Source: an uncultured Clostridia bacterium (lineage in GTDB: Bacteria > Bacillota > Clostridia > Lachnospirales > CAG-274). From it: a stretch of 64,000 bases of DNA. Below are positions 36,714-45,839 of the stretch, one piece after another. The notes beneath the pieces were generated by a model. That model had not been told where the DNA came from. It searched no databases and was given only the letters and a program-made list of their open reading frames with translations. The position numbers and the translations under genes are program-made. Location: contig CANQIA010000003.1 in the NCBI GenBank assembly GCA_947624015.1, positions 1 through 64,000 of the forward strand, written 5' to 3'. Each line of letters begins with the position of its first letter. Position 1 is the first letter of the stretch.

Positions 36714-37535
36714 ATGGACAGATTCTATATTAAATTCAGACCTTCCTTTTTTATTTTAATATTACTTATGATTGCTCTAAATTATTTAGAGCAATTTTTT
36801 ATTGCATATTTTTTCATGGCTGTACACGAAGCCTTGCATATGGCCTTGGCAAAGGAATACGGCGGAAGGATAAGAGGCGTTACATTTATGCCTGTGGGAC
36901 TTAAGGCGGATATACAGGAGCTTGAGAACATAAGCCTTGTAAAAAGAACGGCTGTCTTGGGCATACCTCCCGTATTCAATATTGTTTTGGGCATACTTTT
37001 TAAGGACAGCTTTGTGGGGATCGTAAATATACTTATAGGTATATTCAATCTTATGCCCGTATATCCTCTTGACGGCAGCAGACTGCTGCTTTACATGGGA
37101 GGATATATGTGGGGTACGCTCAGAGCCAACAGGCTCATAGGCAATATAAGCGTTATATTCTGTGTTTCATTTATAATCATAGGTTCGTTACAGTTGGCGC
37201 TCCTCAGCTACAATCCCTCTCTTTTGCTGGCGGCGGCGTATATAATAAGAGAGAGCAAAAAATATGAGCAAGCCACCGCCTACTATTTTTACAAGACCCT
37301 TATGACAAAGAGCAGAAGCATATATGCCTGCAAAATAATAGCTGCTAACGGTCTTACGGATATAAAAAGCATAATAAACAGAATGAGTATAGATTATTAC
37401 ACACTGATAGCCGTAAGGGATAAGGATATAACCGTGGAAATTACAGAGGATACTCTTCGCTCTTTTGTAGAAAAACAAGGTATAGATCATAATTTGGTTG
37501 ATATTCTTTCGGATTTGAGCTATTATAATAGATAA
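36714..37535 (+). CDS. spoIVFB: SpoIVFB-like M50 membrane metalloprotease
   Basis: A 273-residue site-2-type intramembrane protease. The zinc motif is HEALH (about 39-43, HExxH), within FFMAVHEALHMALAKEYGG. The second zinc Asp is in NLMPVYPLDGSRLL, the NPDG-equivalent. In Bacillus, SpoIVFB cleaves pro-sigma-K during sporulation under control of SpoIVFA, the gene directly upstream (12-base gap). Length is close to the 288 of B. subtilis. The C-terminal ~90 residues hold a small CBS-like region. GGAGAAAG precedes the ATG. Confidence 0.88.
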   Translation: MDRFYIKFRPSFFILILLMIALNYLEQFFIAYFFMAVHEALHMALAKEYGGRIRGVTFMPVGLKADIQELENISLVKRTAVLGIPPVFNIVLGILFKDSFVGIVNILIGIFNLMPVYPLDGSRLLLYMGGYMWGTLRANRLIGNISVIFCVSFIIIGSLQLALLSYNPSLLLAAAYIIRESKKYEQATAYYFYKTLMTKSRSIYACKIIAANGLTDIKSIINRMSIDYYTLIAVRDKDITVEITEDTLRSFVEKQGIDHNLVDILSDLSYYNR

Positions 37536-37560
37536 ATGAATATTGGATACGGAGGATAAA

Positions 37561-39393
37561 ATGCTTAAGGAAATTTTACTTCAGGTGGAAAAGCCTGCAA
37601 GATATATAGGAAATGAAATAAATATGATAATTAAAAAGCCTGAGGATACAGACATAAGGTTTGCCTTTTGCTTTCCCGATGTATACGAGGTGGGCATGAG
37701 CCACCTGGGGCTTCAGATACTCTACTATTTTCTCAACAGGAGAGAGGATACCTACTGCGAGAGAGTATTTGCTCCTTGGCAGGATATGGAGGAAAAAATG
37801 AGGGAAAGGCATATGCCTCTTTTTGCCCTTGAAACGGGAGATGAGCTTAAGAAATTTGACTTTGTGGGCTTTACGCTCCAATATGAGATGAGCTATACAA
37901 ATGTTGTGAATATGCTGGATCTGGCAGGCATACCCATATGGTCAAAGGACAGGAGAGAAGAGGATCCCATAATAATTGCAGGGGGGCCCTGCGCCTATAA
38001 TCCCGAACCCTTGGCAGATATTGTAGATATGTTCTATATAGGAGAGGGCGAGGTAAGCTACGACGAGCTTTTGGATATATACAAAGAGAATAAGAAAAAG
38101 GGCGGCACCAAGAATGATTTTTATGAAAAGGCTCTTGGGGTAAAGGGCATATACATACCCAAGTACTACGATGTGGAGTATAATGAGAACGGCACTATAA
38201 GATCGTTTATGCCAAACAATGAAAAGGCGCCCTCTGTTATCGAAAAGGTAATAGTTAAAGATATGGACAGTGTATTTTATCCGGACAAGCAAATGGTACC
38301 GCTTATTGAGACAGTACACGACAGGGTCACTCTTGAAGTGTTCAGAGGCTGTATAAGAGGCTGCCGCTTTTGTCAGGCAGGCTTTGTGTACAGACCCGTA
38401 AGAGAAAAAAGCACAGGCAGACTGACGGAGCTTGCCGATAGGCTTATAGAAAATTCGGGACACGAGGAAATAAGTCTTATAAGCCTTTCCACAGGCGATT
38501 ACAGAGGATTTAAGGAACTGGCTGAAAAGCTTACGGAAAAATATGCCCGTGACAATATAAACATATCGCTGCCGTCTCTTAGGATAGACGCCTTTTCTCT
38601 TGAGCTTATGGAAAAGGTACAGGCTGTGAGAAAGTCGGGACTGACCTTTGCTCCCGAGGCAGGTACACAAAGGCTTAGAGATGTTATAAACAAGGGGATC
38701 ACCGAAAAGGAGATATTAGACGGCTGCAAGCTTGCCTTTGACGGCGGATGGACAAGGGTAAAGCTGTATTTTATGACGGGACTTCCCACAGAAACAGACG
38801 AGGATCTTATGGGCATAGTACACCTTTCAAACGCCATAGTCGATAAGTTTTTTGAGATCCCCAAGGAGGAAAGAAAGGGCAGACCCATATCCGTTACCGT
38901 AAGCTCCGCTTGTTTTGTACCCAAACCCTTTACCCCATTTCAGTGGGTGGCTCAGTCTACCGTTGATGAATTCAGAAGAAAGCAGAGATATGTAAAGACA
39001 AATATAAACAGAAAACAGGTAAAATACAATTATCACGAGCCTGAACTCAGCTCTCTGGAGGGGGTCATGGCAAGAGGCGACAGACGCTGCGCCAAATTAA
39101 TAGTAAGAGCTTGGGAGCTTGGGGCAAGGTTTGACAGTTGGTCCGAGCTTTTCAACTATGACGCATGGCTCCAAGCCTTTGAGGATACAGGGCTTTCAAT
39201 GGAATTTTATGCCAACAGGGAAAGAAGCTATGATGAGATACTGCCTTGGGATCACATTTCAATAGGCATTGGCAAGAAGTTTTTTATAGACGAAATGGAA
39301 AGGGCAAAGAAGGGACAGATCACGCCTAACTGCCGTCGCCAATGCGCTCACTGCGGAGCGGCTTCCTTCGGAGGAGGTGTCTGCTTTGAATAA
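37561..39393 (+). CDS. Radical SAM protein, TIGR03960-type
   Basis: About 610 residues. An N-terminal B12-binding-like domain (FPDVYEVGMSHLGLQILYYF) is followed by the radical SAM core, with the cluster motif CIRGCRFC (CxxxCxxC) in LEVFRGCIRGCRFCQAG. The C-terminus ends RRQCAHCGAASFGGGVCFE, with three more cysteines that could hold a second cluster. This is the family paired with a DUF2344 partner, which follows here with eight bases of overlap at its chosen start. The biochemical role is not known to me. The start at 37561 follows ACGGAGG; the upstream in-frame ATG has no ribosome site. Confidence 0.88.
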   Translation: MLKEILLQVEKPARYIGNEINMIIKKPEDTDIRFAFCFPDVYEVGMSHLGLQILYYFLNRREDTYCERVFAPWQDMEEKMRERHMPLFALETGDELKKFDFVGFTLQYEMSYTNVVNMLDLAGIPIWSKDRREEDPIIIAGGPCAYNPEPLADIVDMFYIGEGEVSYDELLDIYKENKKKGGTKNDFYEKALGVKGIYIPKYYDVEYNENGTIRSFMPNNEKAPSVIEKVIVKDMDSVFYPDKQMVPLIETVHDRVTLEVFRGCIRGCRFCQAGFVYRPVREKSTGRLTELADRLIENSGHEEISLISLSTGDYRGFKELAEKLTEKYARDNINISLPSLRIDAFSLELMEKVQAVRKSGLTFAPEAGTQRLRDVINKGITEKEILDGCKLAFDGGWTRVKLYFMTGLPTETDEDLMGIVHLSNAIVDKFFEIPKEERKGRPISVTVSSACFVPKPFTPFQWVAQSTVDEFRRKQRYVKTNINRKQVKYNYHEPELSSLEGVMARGDRRCAKLIVRAWELGARFDSWSELFNYDAWLQAFEDTGLSMEFYANRERSYDEILPWDHISIGIGKKFFIDEMERAKKGQITPNCRRQCAHCGAASFGGGVCFE

Positions 39394-40090
39394 CAACATA
39401 AAATACCGAATAGAATTTTCAAAGACCGACAAAATGATATTTATAGGACACCTTGATCTGTTGAAGCTTTTCCAGAGAACCATAAAAAGGGCAAAGCTGC
39501 CCATAGGCTATTCATGGGGCTATAATCCTCATCAGTTGATAACATTTGCGGTGCCTTTGCCCTTGGGTATGTCAGGCGTCGGAGAGATAATGGATATACA
39601 GTTGACCCACAGAATGGGCTGCGACGAAATAAAGGACAAACTGAACGAATGTCTGCCCGAAGGTATTTTGGTATTGCAGGTAATGGAGCTTGAATTCGGA
39701 GATACAAGCTGCGCCGCCGCAGTAGCCTGGGGAGATTATTGGGTCAGACTGGACAAAAGGTATGAAAATTTTGAGGCGATCATAAATAATGTCCTTGAAA
39801 AAAAGGAAATATATATAGAAAGGACAGTCAAAAAGAAAACAAAGATCGTGGATATAAGACCTCTCATAAGAAACATATGGGTAGACGATACAGCCGACGT
39901 TACGGAATTTAGCTGTAATATTGCAACGGGAAGCCAAGGCAATCTGAAACCCGATGCGCTTATAGGATATATATTTTCCCTTATGGGCGAGACCCCGAAT
40001 ATGTTTAAAACAGATATATTGAGAGGAACTCTGTATACGGAAGAGGAAGGAGTGCTGCTGCCGCTATGTCCGGGAGAAAAATTTATGTAG
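39386..40090 (+). CDS. Radical SAM partner protein, DUF2344 (TIGR03936-type)
   Basis: 234 residues from a TTG start. The motif YRIEFSKTDKMIFIGHLDLL, then RAKLPIGYSWGYNPHQ and LPLGMSGVGEIMDIQL, are the DUF2344 hallmarks. It is always found next to TIGR03960-type radical SAM proteins and probably works with them. GGAGG lies eight bases before the TTG at 39386, whereas a GTG at 39377 overlaps this site and is less likely. It overlaps rng by 25 bases. Confidence 0.87.
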   Translation: MNNNIKYRIEFSKTDKMIFIGHLDLLKLFQRTIKRAKLPIGYSWGYNPHQLITFAVPLPLGMSGVGEIMDIQLTHRMGCDEIKDKLNECLPEGILVLQVMELEFGDTSCAAAVAWGDYWVRLDKRYENFEAIINNVLEKKEIYIERTVKKKTKIVDIRPLIRNIWVDDTADVTEFSCNIATGSQGNLKPDALIGYIFSLMGETPNMFKTDILRGTLYTEEEGVLLPLCPGEKFM

Positions 40091-41499
40091 ACGCCTATTC
40101 TGAGCTTTACAGAACGGCTCTTATGGAAAACGGCGTGCTTACGGAGCTTATAATGCAGGACAGGAATGAAAGTGTCCTTGCGGATAACATATATGTGGGC
40201 AGAGTGGAGAAGGTACTGCCATCGGGTATCGCCTTTGTGGATATAGGCGAGAAAAAGCCTGTGTTCCTACAGACAAACGACAGCAGGGAAAGCGCCGAGA
40301 TACAAAGGGTCAGACCCGGCAAGGAAATAATGGTACAGGTAATAAAGGAAGCCTATGACGAAAAATGCGCCGTTGTAACGGGTACCCTGAGCATAGCGGG
40401 AAAGTACGCCGTTATAATAATGGGTCAGGAGCAAACAGGCGTCTCATCAAAGATAACAGACAGCGCTTCAAGACAAAGGCTCAGAGAGATAGGCAATAAA
40501 TACTGTGTCGGCGACATAGCCCCCATTATCAGAACTTCTGCGGAAAATGCAGATGAGGGGGATATAGAAAATGAGCTTAAAAAATTGTACGATAAGCTTT
40601 GCCAAGTTATTGAAAAGGGCAAATACACAAAGGCGCCCGCTCTTATATACAGCGAATCGTCGCCTTTGGACAGAGCCGTTAAGGACATGGCAGATGAAGA
40701 TTGCGCCATTGTGGTAAATGAAAAAGAGGCATACGGTAAGCTAAAGGCAAAATACAAAAATGTTACATTATATGAGGGCAATATCCCTCTTTTCAGAAAT
40801 TATTCCATAGAAGGGCAGATAGAAGAGCTTTTCAACAGAAAAATATGGTTGAAAAACGGAGGCTATATTATAATAGACGAAACGGAGGCAATGACCGTAA
40901 TAGACGTAAACAGCGGAAAGGCGTCGGAAAGCGGAAATTCGGCTAAGATAAATATGGCTGCCTGCGAAGAGATCGCAAGACAGTTGCGGCTCAGAAATAT
41001 AAACGGAATGATAATAATCGATTTTATAAACAGTAATGACAAAAAGGAAAACGAAAGACTTCTGGAGCATATGCAGCAATGCTTTGCAAGGGACAGAGTC
41101 AGAGTCTATATAGTGGGTATGACGGAGCTTGGACTTATGCAGATAACAAGACAGAAAAAGAGAAAGCCACTGAGCCGCTATATTTTCAGAGAATGTCCTG
41201 TCTGCGCAGGCACAGGCTATGTAAAAAATATAAGCTATGTATGCGACAGTATAAAAAACCTTATAACAGATATATTTGCTTCGACAATATACACTAAGGT
41301 AACGGTATCCTCAAATGAAAATATAATAGCTCATCTTAAAAAGAATTGTTGTTTTGCAGAGGAGCTTTCGGATAAAAGGGTGGAATACAGGATAATAAAA
41401 ACCGCAAAATGGGATCATTATGAAATAGAAAAGGGAATGCTGTATAAAAATGAGCCTGCGGATACCGACGAGCAGTATCATATGCCTTCGGTAACATAG
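40066..41499 (+). CDS. rng: Ribonuclease G/E
   Basis: A 477-residue endoribonuclease of the RNase E/G catalytic core type, for mRNA turnover and rRNA processing. An S1 domain (VGRVEKVLPSGIAFVDIG...FLQ) is near residues 40-85. The DNase I-like catalytic part has MTVIDVNSGKAS with the metal Asp, and IIIDFINSNDKK with the second. The zinc link CPVCAGTG follows at about 383-390. The gene begins inside the DUF2344 gene. In other Clostridia this order is often followed by rplU and rpmA; here a terminator and rny come next. Confidence 0.93.
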   Translation: MSGRKIYVDAYSELYRTALMENGVLTELIMQDRNESVLADNIYVGRVEKVLPSGIAFVDIGEKKPVFLQTNDSRESAEIQRVRPGKEIMVQVIKEAYDEKCAVVTGTLSIAGKYAVIIMGQEQTGVSSKITDSASRQRLREIGNKYCVGDIAPIIRTSAENADEGDIENELKKLYDKLCQVIEKGKYTKAPALIYSESSPLDRAVKDMADEDCAIVVNEKEAYGKLKAKYKNVTLYEGNIPLFRNYSIEGQIEELFNRKIWLKNGGYIIIDETEAMTVIDVNSGKASESGNSAKINMAACEEIARQLRLRNINGMIIIDFINSNDKKENERLLEHMQQCFARDRVRVYIVGMTELGLMQITRQKKRKPLSRYIFRECPVCAGTGYVKNISYVCDSIKNLITDIFASTIYTKVTVSSNENIIAHLKKNCCFAEELSDKRVEYRIIKTAKWDHYEIEKGMLYKNEPADTDEQYHMPSVT

Positions 41500-41527
41500 G
41501 CGGATCGTAATAAAAGGCATTGCCGCT

Positions 41528-41582
41528 TCACAGCGCCGAGGATATGTGTGGATACATATGGAAATGGCGCTGTGTTTTTTTT
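41528..41582 (+). terminator. Terminator after rng
   Basis: CACAGCGCC/GGCGCTGTG outer stem with an inner ATATGTGTGGATACATAT hairpin, then eight T. Confidence 0.82.
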
Positions 41583-41636
41583 GCGCTGCCAATATGGGGC
41601 TAAGCTTGGCGCGAAAACACTAATTTTCAATTATAC

Positions 41637-41665
41637 TTGACTTTTTGGGTAAAAAGTAATAAAAT
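41637..41665 (+). promoter_or_regulatory. Promoter of rny
   Basis: TTGACT, 17 bases, TAAAAT. The leader of about 150 bases holds an imperfect hairpin (GTTCCT...AGGAAC at 41746-41771) but no known riboswitch I recognise. Confidence 0.7.
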
Positions 41666-41822
41666 ATATAGCGTAAATATAAAAATATATGTATACGTGC
41701 ATTATTACATATGTTTTTTACACGCATATAAAGCTATCGGGATTGTTCCTGTTAATGCTGCAAGAGGAACGGTTCCGGTACTTTATGGGTGTTGACTTGA
41801 ACATTGAAAATTTAATAGGGAG

Positions 41823-43409
41823 GTGTCCGGACTGATTACTTTAACCCCAATCATATGGTTATGTATAGTCTTTGCTTCCGTTATTGTTTCTTTGATAATA
41901 GGTATCTTTATAGGTAAGGCTTTGAGAAAGAAATTTGCCGAGGCAGAAATCGGTTCTGCCGAAAGAGAGGCTGAGAATATCAAACTTGAAGCTAAGAAAA
42001 CCGCCGAAGCCGATAAGAAGGAGATCCTTGTAGAGGCAAAGGAAGAAGCTATTAAGATAAAGAATGATGTTGAAAAGGAATGTAAAGACAGGAAAAATGA
42101 GGTACAGCGCCTTGAAAAACGTATTGCTCAAAAGGAAGATGCCATTGACAAGAAAACGGCGTCTTTGGAAAAAAAGGAAGAGCAGCTTGCTGCCAGACTT
42201 GAGGCTGTGGAAGCCCAGAGGAAGGAAGCGGATGCTCTTAAGGCAAAGCAGCTTGCGGAGCTTGAGAGAATATCAGGTCTTACTGTGGAACAGGCCAAGG
42301 AATACATAGTAGAATCTGTAAGGGATGAGGTTCAGCATGAGGTTGCTGTGTTGATCAAGGATATGGAAGCCACTGCCAAGGCGGAGGCGGACAAGAATGC
42401 AAAGGAGATAATAGCCGATGCCATTCAGCGCTGCGCTTCGGATTATGTAGCAGAAACTACCGTTTCTGTTGTGAATCTGCCCAATGATGAAATGAAGGGT
42501 AGGATTATAGGTCGTGAAGGCAGAAACATCAGAACTCTGGAGCAGCTTACAGGTATCAACTTTATCATTGACGATACCCCCGAAGCCGTTATATTATCAG
42601 GCTTTGGCGCAATGAAGAGAGAAATTGCAAGGATCGCTCTTGAGAAACTTATTATTGACGGTCGTGTTCATCCCGGAAGGATAGAAGAGATGGTCGAAAA
42701 GGCTAAGAATGAAGTTGAGGCTTCCATTAAGGAGGCAGGCGACAACGCTACCTTTGAAACAGGAGTGCACGGTCTTCATCCTGAATTGGTACGTCTTTTA
42801 GGTAAGATGAAATTCAGAACAAGCTATGGACAGAATGTATTACAGCATTCTATTGAGGTATCGCATTTATGCGGTATTATGGCAGCCGAACTCGGTGTGG
42901 ATGTAACGCTGGCAAAGAGAGCCGGTCTGTTGCACGACATAGGCAAGTCGGTTGATCATGACGTTGAGGGAACTCACATTGAACTTGGTGCTTCATTATG
43001 CAGAAAATATAAGGAGTCGCCTATTGTTATTAATGCTGTAGAAGCACATCACGGTGATGTTGAACCGGAAAGCATTATTGCAGTACTGGTGCAGGCGGCA
43101 GACGCTATTTCGGCTGCGAGACCCGGAGCCAGAAGAGAGACTCTTGAATCATATATTAAGAGACTGCAATCACTTGAAGCTATTGCAGACTCATTTAATG
43201 GAGTTGAAAAATCTTTCGCAATTCAGGCAGGTCGTGAGTTGCGGGTTATGATAATACCTGAAAAGGTGTCAGACGACGGTTTGGTATTAATGGCAAGAGA
43301 TATTGCAAAGAAGATAGAAAACGAATTGGAATATCCCGGCAATATCAAAGTCAATCTTATAAGAGAGACCAGAGCCGTAGAATATGCCAAATCCTCTAAA
43401 GTAAATTAA
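41823..43409 (+). CDS. rny: Ribonuclease Y
   Basis: About 525 residues, membrane-anchored endoribonuclease that starts mRNA decay. An N-terminal transmembrane helix ([18 protein letters not shown]) leads into a long coiled coil (about 30-180). Next are a KH domain ([20 protein letters not shown]) and an HD domain with [12 protein letters not shown]. No ATG is near the start: the ribosome site GGGAGG (41818-41823) overlaps the GTG at 41823, so initiation may instead be at CTG 41832 (eight-base spacing) or ATT 41835. A perfect terminator follows. Confidence 0.95.
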   Translation: MSGLITLTPIIWLCIVFASVIVSLIIGIFIGKALRKKFAEAEIGSAEREAENIKLEAKKTAEADKKEILVEAKEEAIKIKNDVEKECKDRKNEVQRLEKRIAQKEDAIDKKTASLEKKEEQLAARLEAVEAQRKEADALKAKQLAELERISGLTVEQAKEYIVESVRDEVQHEVAVLIKDMEATAKAEADKNAKEIIADAIQRCASDYVAETTVSVVNLPNDEMKGRIIGREGRNIRTLEQLTGINFIIDDTPEAVILSGFGAMKREIARIALEKLIIDGRVHPGRIEEMVEKAKNEVEASIKEAGDNATFETGVHGLHPELVRLLGKMKFRTSYGQNVLQHSIEVSHLCGIMAAELGVDVTLAKRAGLLHDIGKSVDHDVEGTHIELGASLCRKYKESPIVINAVEAHHGDVEPESIIAVLVQAADAISAARPGARRETLESYIKRLQSLEAIADSFNGVEKSFAIQAGRELRVMIIPEKVSDDGLVLMARDIAKKIENELEYPGNIKVNLIRETRAVEYAKSSKVN

Positions 43410-43423
43410 ATCATTTCAAAATT

Positions 43424-43460
43424 AAAAGGATGTTGCATTGAAAATGCAACATCCTTTTTT
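43424..43460 (+). terminator. Terminator after rny
   Basis: Perfect 16-bp stem AAAAGGATGTTGCATT/AATGCAACATCCTTTT with a three-base loop and T-tail. Confidence 0.9.
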
Positions 43461-43475
43461 CGTTATATTTTCCCC

Positions 43476-43495
43476 GTCTCGTATAAAAACGAGAC
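43476..43495 (-). terminator. Possible terminator hairpin after amt
   Basis: Stem GTCTCG/CGAGAC around an A/T loop just past the amt stop. The T-tract is missing, so it is a weak call. Confidence 0.4.
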
Positions 43496-43521
43496 CCCTT
43501 TGTCTTATAGCGGATTATTAA

Positions 43522-45309
43522 TTACTCAACATCCTGAAGTGCGTCAAAGTCCTCTTCTCCTGTACGGACCTTAACGACCTTTTCAACACCGTATACAAAT
43601 ATCTTACCGTCGCCGATATGACCTGTATAAAGAGTTTTCTTAGCGGCTTCGATGATCTTGTCAACAGGTATCTTGCTTACAACTACTTCTACCTTTACCT
43701 TAGGAAGAAGTGTAGCGTCTACTTCAACACCACGATACTTTCTGCCTGTACCCTTCTGGATACCGCAGCCCATTACCTGTGTTACGGTCATACCCGTTAC
43801 GCCCAATTCATTCATAGCCTTTCTTAAATTATCATATTTATCAAGCTTGGCAATAATAACGACCTTGTGCATACCGGTAGGAGAAACGGGAGCAGATTCG
43901 ACTGTAACCGCTGCATTTCTCATTGCCTCTGAAGCTGCCTCATAGTCAGACTGACCAAGGCTTGTGTTCTCGTTTACATCCATTACCATAGTATTTGAAA
44001 TATCCATAAGTGAGAAGCCTGCGTAAGCTGAAGGCAATCCGTGTTCCGTAGCGTCCAGACCCATTATTTCCTCTTCCTCTGTAACTCTTAAGCCGAAGAT
44101 AGCCTTTATTACAAGAAATGCTATTGTAATAGTAATAGTTGTCCATGCTGCCGTAGAAAGCACGCCTAAAAGCTGAAGACCTAACTGATGGAAACCGCCG
44201 CCGTAGAAAAGACCTTCGCCTGCGATCTGGTTGGCGCCGAAGGTAACGCCGTCTCCGATACCTCTTGCAAAGGCAGGAGCGGTCTCGGTTGCAAAAAGAC
44301 CTACTGATATTGTACCCCATATACCGTTTAAGCAGTGAACTGCAACAGCGCCTACGGGATCGTCTATACGAAGCTTGTTATCCAAGAACCATACGCCAAA
44401 TACTACCAGCAGACCTGCAACGGCGCCTATAACAATGGAACCGAAAGCGTCGCATACGTCACAAGGAGCTGTGATGGCAACAAGACCTGCAAGAGAAGCG
44501 TTAAGACACATAGATACGTCGGGTTTGCCGTACTTTATCCATGTGAATACCATACATACAACAGTTGCAACGGAAGGAGCAACAGTAGTTGTTAAGAATA
44601 TGGAACCTAATTCGGAAATAGATGTTGCTGCTGCGCCGTTAAAACCGTACCAGCCAAGCCACAGTATGAATACGCCTAAACATCCTATTGGAAGATTGTG
44701 ACCGGGGAATGCATTTACTTTGGTCACATTTCCTGACTTATCCTTTACAAACTTACCTATACGGGGACCAAGTATAGCGGCGCCTACAAGAGCGGATATA
44801 CCGCCTACCATATGGATACAGTTGGAGCCTGCAAAATCATGGAATCCTATCTGAGCAAGCCAGCCGCCGCCCCATGTCCAGTGAGCCTCAATGGGATATA
44901 TTATAGCTGAGATAACGCCTGAATATATACAGTAGGACAAGAACTTAGTCCTTTCAGCCATAGCGCCTGAAACTATTGTTGCTGTTGTAGCGCAGAATAC
45001 AAGGTTAAATACAAAGTTTGACCAGTCGAATTCCGCAAAGTTTGTGAAAATATCAAAGCCGGGCTTACCTATAATGCCCATAAGGTCTTCGCCCAATAAC
45101 AGACCGAAGCCTATCAGTATGAACATAACTGTACCTATACAGAAGTCCATAAGGTTCTTCATAAGTATGTTGCCTGAGTTCTTTGCCCTTGTGAAGCCTG
45201 CCTCCACCATGGCAAAGCCTGCCTGCATCCAGAATACCAGTGCGGCGCCTATAAGGAACCAGACACCAAATACTTCGCCGTTCACAGCGTTTAAAATTTC
45301 TTCCGTCAT
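43522..45309 (-). CDS. amt: Ammonium transporter fused to a PII signal protein
   Basis: 595 residues. The N-terminal ~410 residues form an 11-helix Amt channel with the family motif WTWGGGWLAQIGFHDFAGS, and conserved pore His in ...AVHCLNG. After a linker, residues 480-595 are a full PII (GlnB/GlnK) domain with KLDKYDNLRKAMNELG and a T-loop GIQKGTGRKYRGVEV. At the position of the usual uridylylated Tyr51 (R-G-x-E-Y) it has Val, so that switch is lost; ATP/2-oxoglutarate control remains possible. Fusion puts the PII gate on its own channel. The leader has two hairpins and a strong promoter. GGAGG precedes the ATG. Confidence 0.93.
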   Translation of the reverse strand: MTEEILNAVNGEVFGVWFLIGAALVFWMQAGFAMVEAGFTRAKNSGNILMKNLMDFCIGTVMFILIGFGLLLGEDLMGIIGKPGFDIFTNFAEFDWSNFVFNLVFCATTATIVSGAMAERTKFLSYCIYSGVISAIIYPIEAHWTWGGGWLAQIGFHDFAGSNCIHMVGGISALVGAAILGPRIGKFVKDKSGNVTKVNAFPGHNLPIGCLGVFILWLGWYGFNGAAATSISELGSIFLTTTVAPSVATVVCMVFTWIKYGKPDVSMCLNASLAGLVAITAPCDVCDAFGSIVIGAVAGLLVVFGVWFLDNKLRIDDPVGAVAVHCLNGIWGTISVGLFATETAPAFARGIGDGVTFGANQIAGEGLFYGGGFHQLGLQLLGVLSTAAWTTITITIAFLVIKAIFGLRVTEEEEIMGLDATEHGLPSAYAGFSLMDISNTMVMDVNENTSLGQSDYEAASEAMRNAAVTVESAPVSPTGMHKVVIIAKLDKYDNLRKAMNELGVTGMTVTQVMGCGIQKGTGRKYRGVEVDATLLPKVKVEVVVSKIPVDKIIEAAKKTLYTGHIGDGKIFVYGVEKVVKVRTGEEDFDALQDVE

Positions 45310-45336
45310 ATTAATTCCTCCCTATAAAACAAAAAT

Positions 45337-45378
45337 AGCGATACTTCAGGCTCCTTTACGAAGCTCCGTTGCATCGCT
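45337..45378 (-). promoter_or_regulatory. amt leader hairpin, ANTAR-like or attenuator
   Basis: Minus-strand AGCGAT...ATCGCT stem, followed by TATTTTTGTTTT. Inside, CGATGC-AACGGA-GCTTCG can form a hairpin with hexaloop A1...G4, as in ANTAR sites. The assignment is tentative. Confidence 0.4.
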
Positions 45379-45387
45379 TTAAAAAGG

Positions 45388-45428
45388 AAAGGTGCTATGG
45401 ATATCCCGGGTTCATCCATAGCACCTTT
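45388..45428 (-). terminator. Hairpin in the amt leader (possible attenuator)
   Basis: Perfect 15-bp stem AAAGGTGCTATGGAT/ATCCATAGCACCTTT with an 11-base loop; on the minus strand it continues TTTCCTTTTT. It lies between the amt promoter and gene. Confidence 0.7.
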
Positions 45429-45438
45429 GCATGCAATT

Positions 45439-45467
45439 AGTATAGCACTTTGATTTTTGAATGTCAA
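45439..45467 (-). promoter_or_regulatory. Promoter of amt
   Basis: TTGACA (45467-45462), 17 bases, TATACT (45444-45439). A leader of ~120 bases follows. Confidence 0.85.
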
Positions 45468-45617
45468 TCATAAATATTAAACAGTTTTGCAGGAAATATT
45501 TATAAAAAATTCGTTATTGTGTACATATTTGTATAAATAAAATGATTTTTGTCATTATAAAAAGGACTCGGCAGCTTCAAAAAAAATCGGGACAAATAAG
45601 AACATCTTAATAAAATA

Positions 45618-45642
45618 CCGTAAATTACGGGCTTTTTTATAT
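45618..45642 (+). terminator. Orphan terminator-like hairpin
   Basis: CCGTAA/TTACGG stem with TTTTTT after it, in the 530-base gap between amt and the aminotransferase. No gene is visible to its left on the plus strand; a small RNA is possible but I see no clear promoter. Confidence 0.4.
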
Positions 45643-45749
45643 TGCCTATCCTGTAAATAAAATATTATAGGTTGAGGGGCTTCGAGCATATGTCAAATTT
45701 TGTCCCGAAATCAAAAATGAATTTTTTGGACTTTTATATTGCATTTTGC

Positions 45750-45779
45750 TTGACATACATATTATAAAGAGAGTATAAT
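45750..45779 (+). promoter_or_regulatory. Promoter of the aminotransferase-dapL operon
   Basis: TTGACA, 18 bases, TATAAT, about 55 bases before the ATG. Confidence 0.8.
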
Positions 45780-45839
45780 GGATTTAATTGATATTTCATT
45801 TGCGTGAAATATATGCCATATCTACATAGGAGGGATAAT

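Noticed and set aside
45337..45378. Glutamine (glnA-type) riboswitch before amt
   Set aside because: The hairpin holds purine-rich loops, but I could not align the conserved CGTTCA and GACGGAAGTAGG blocks, so I report it only as ANTAR-like or attenuator.
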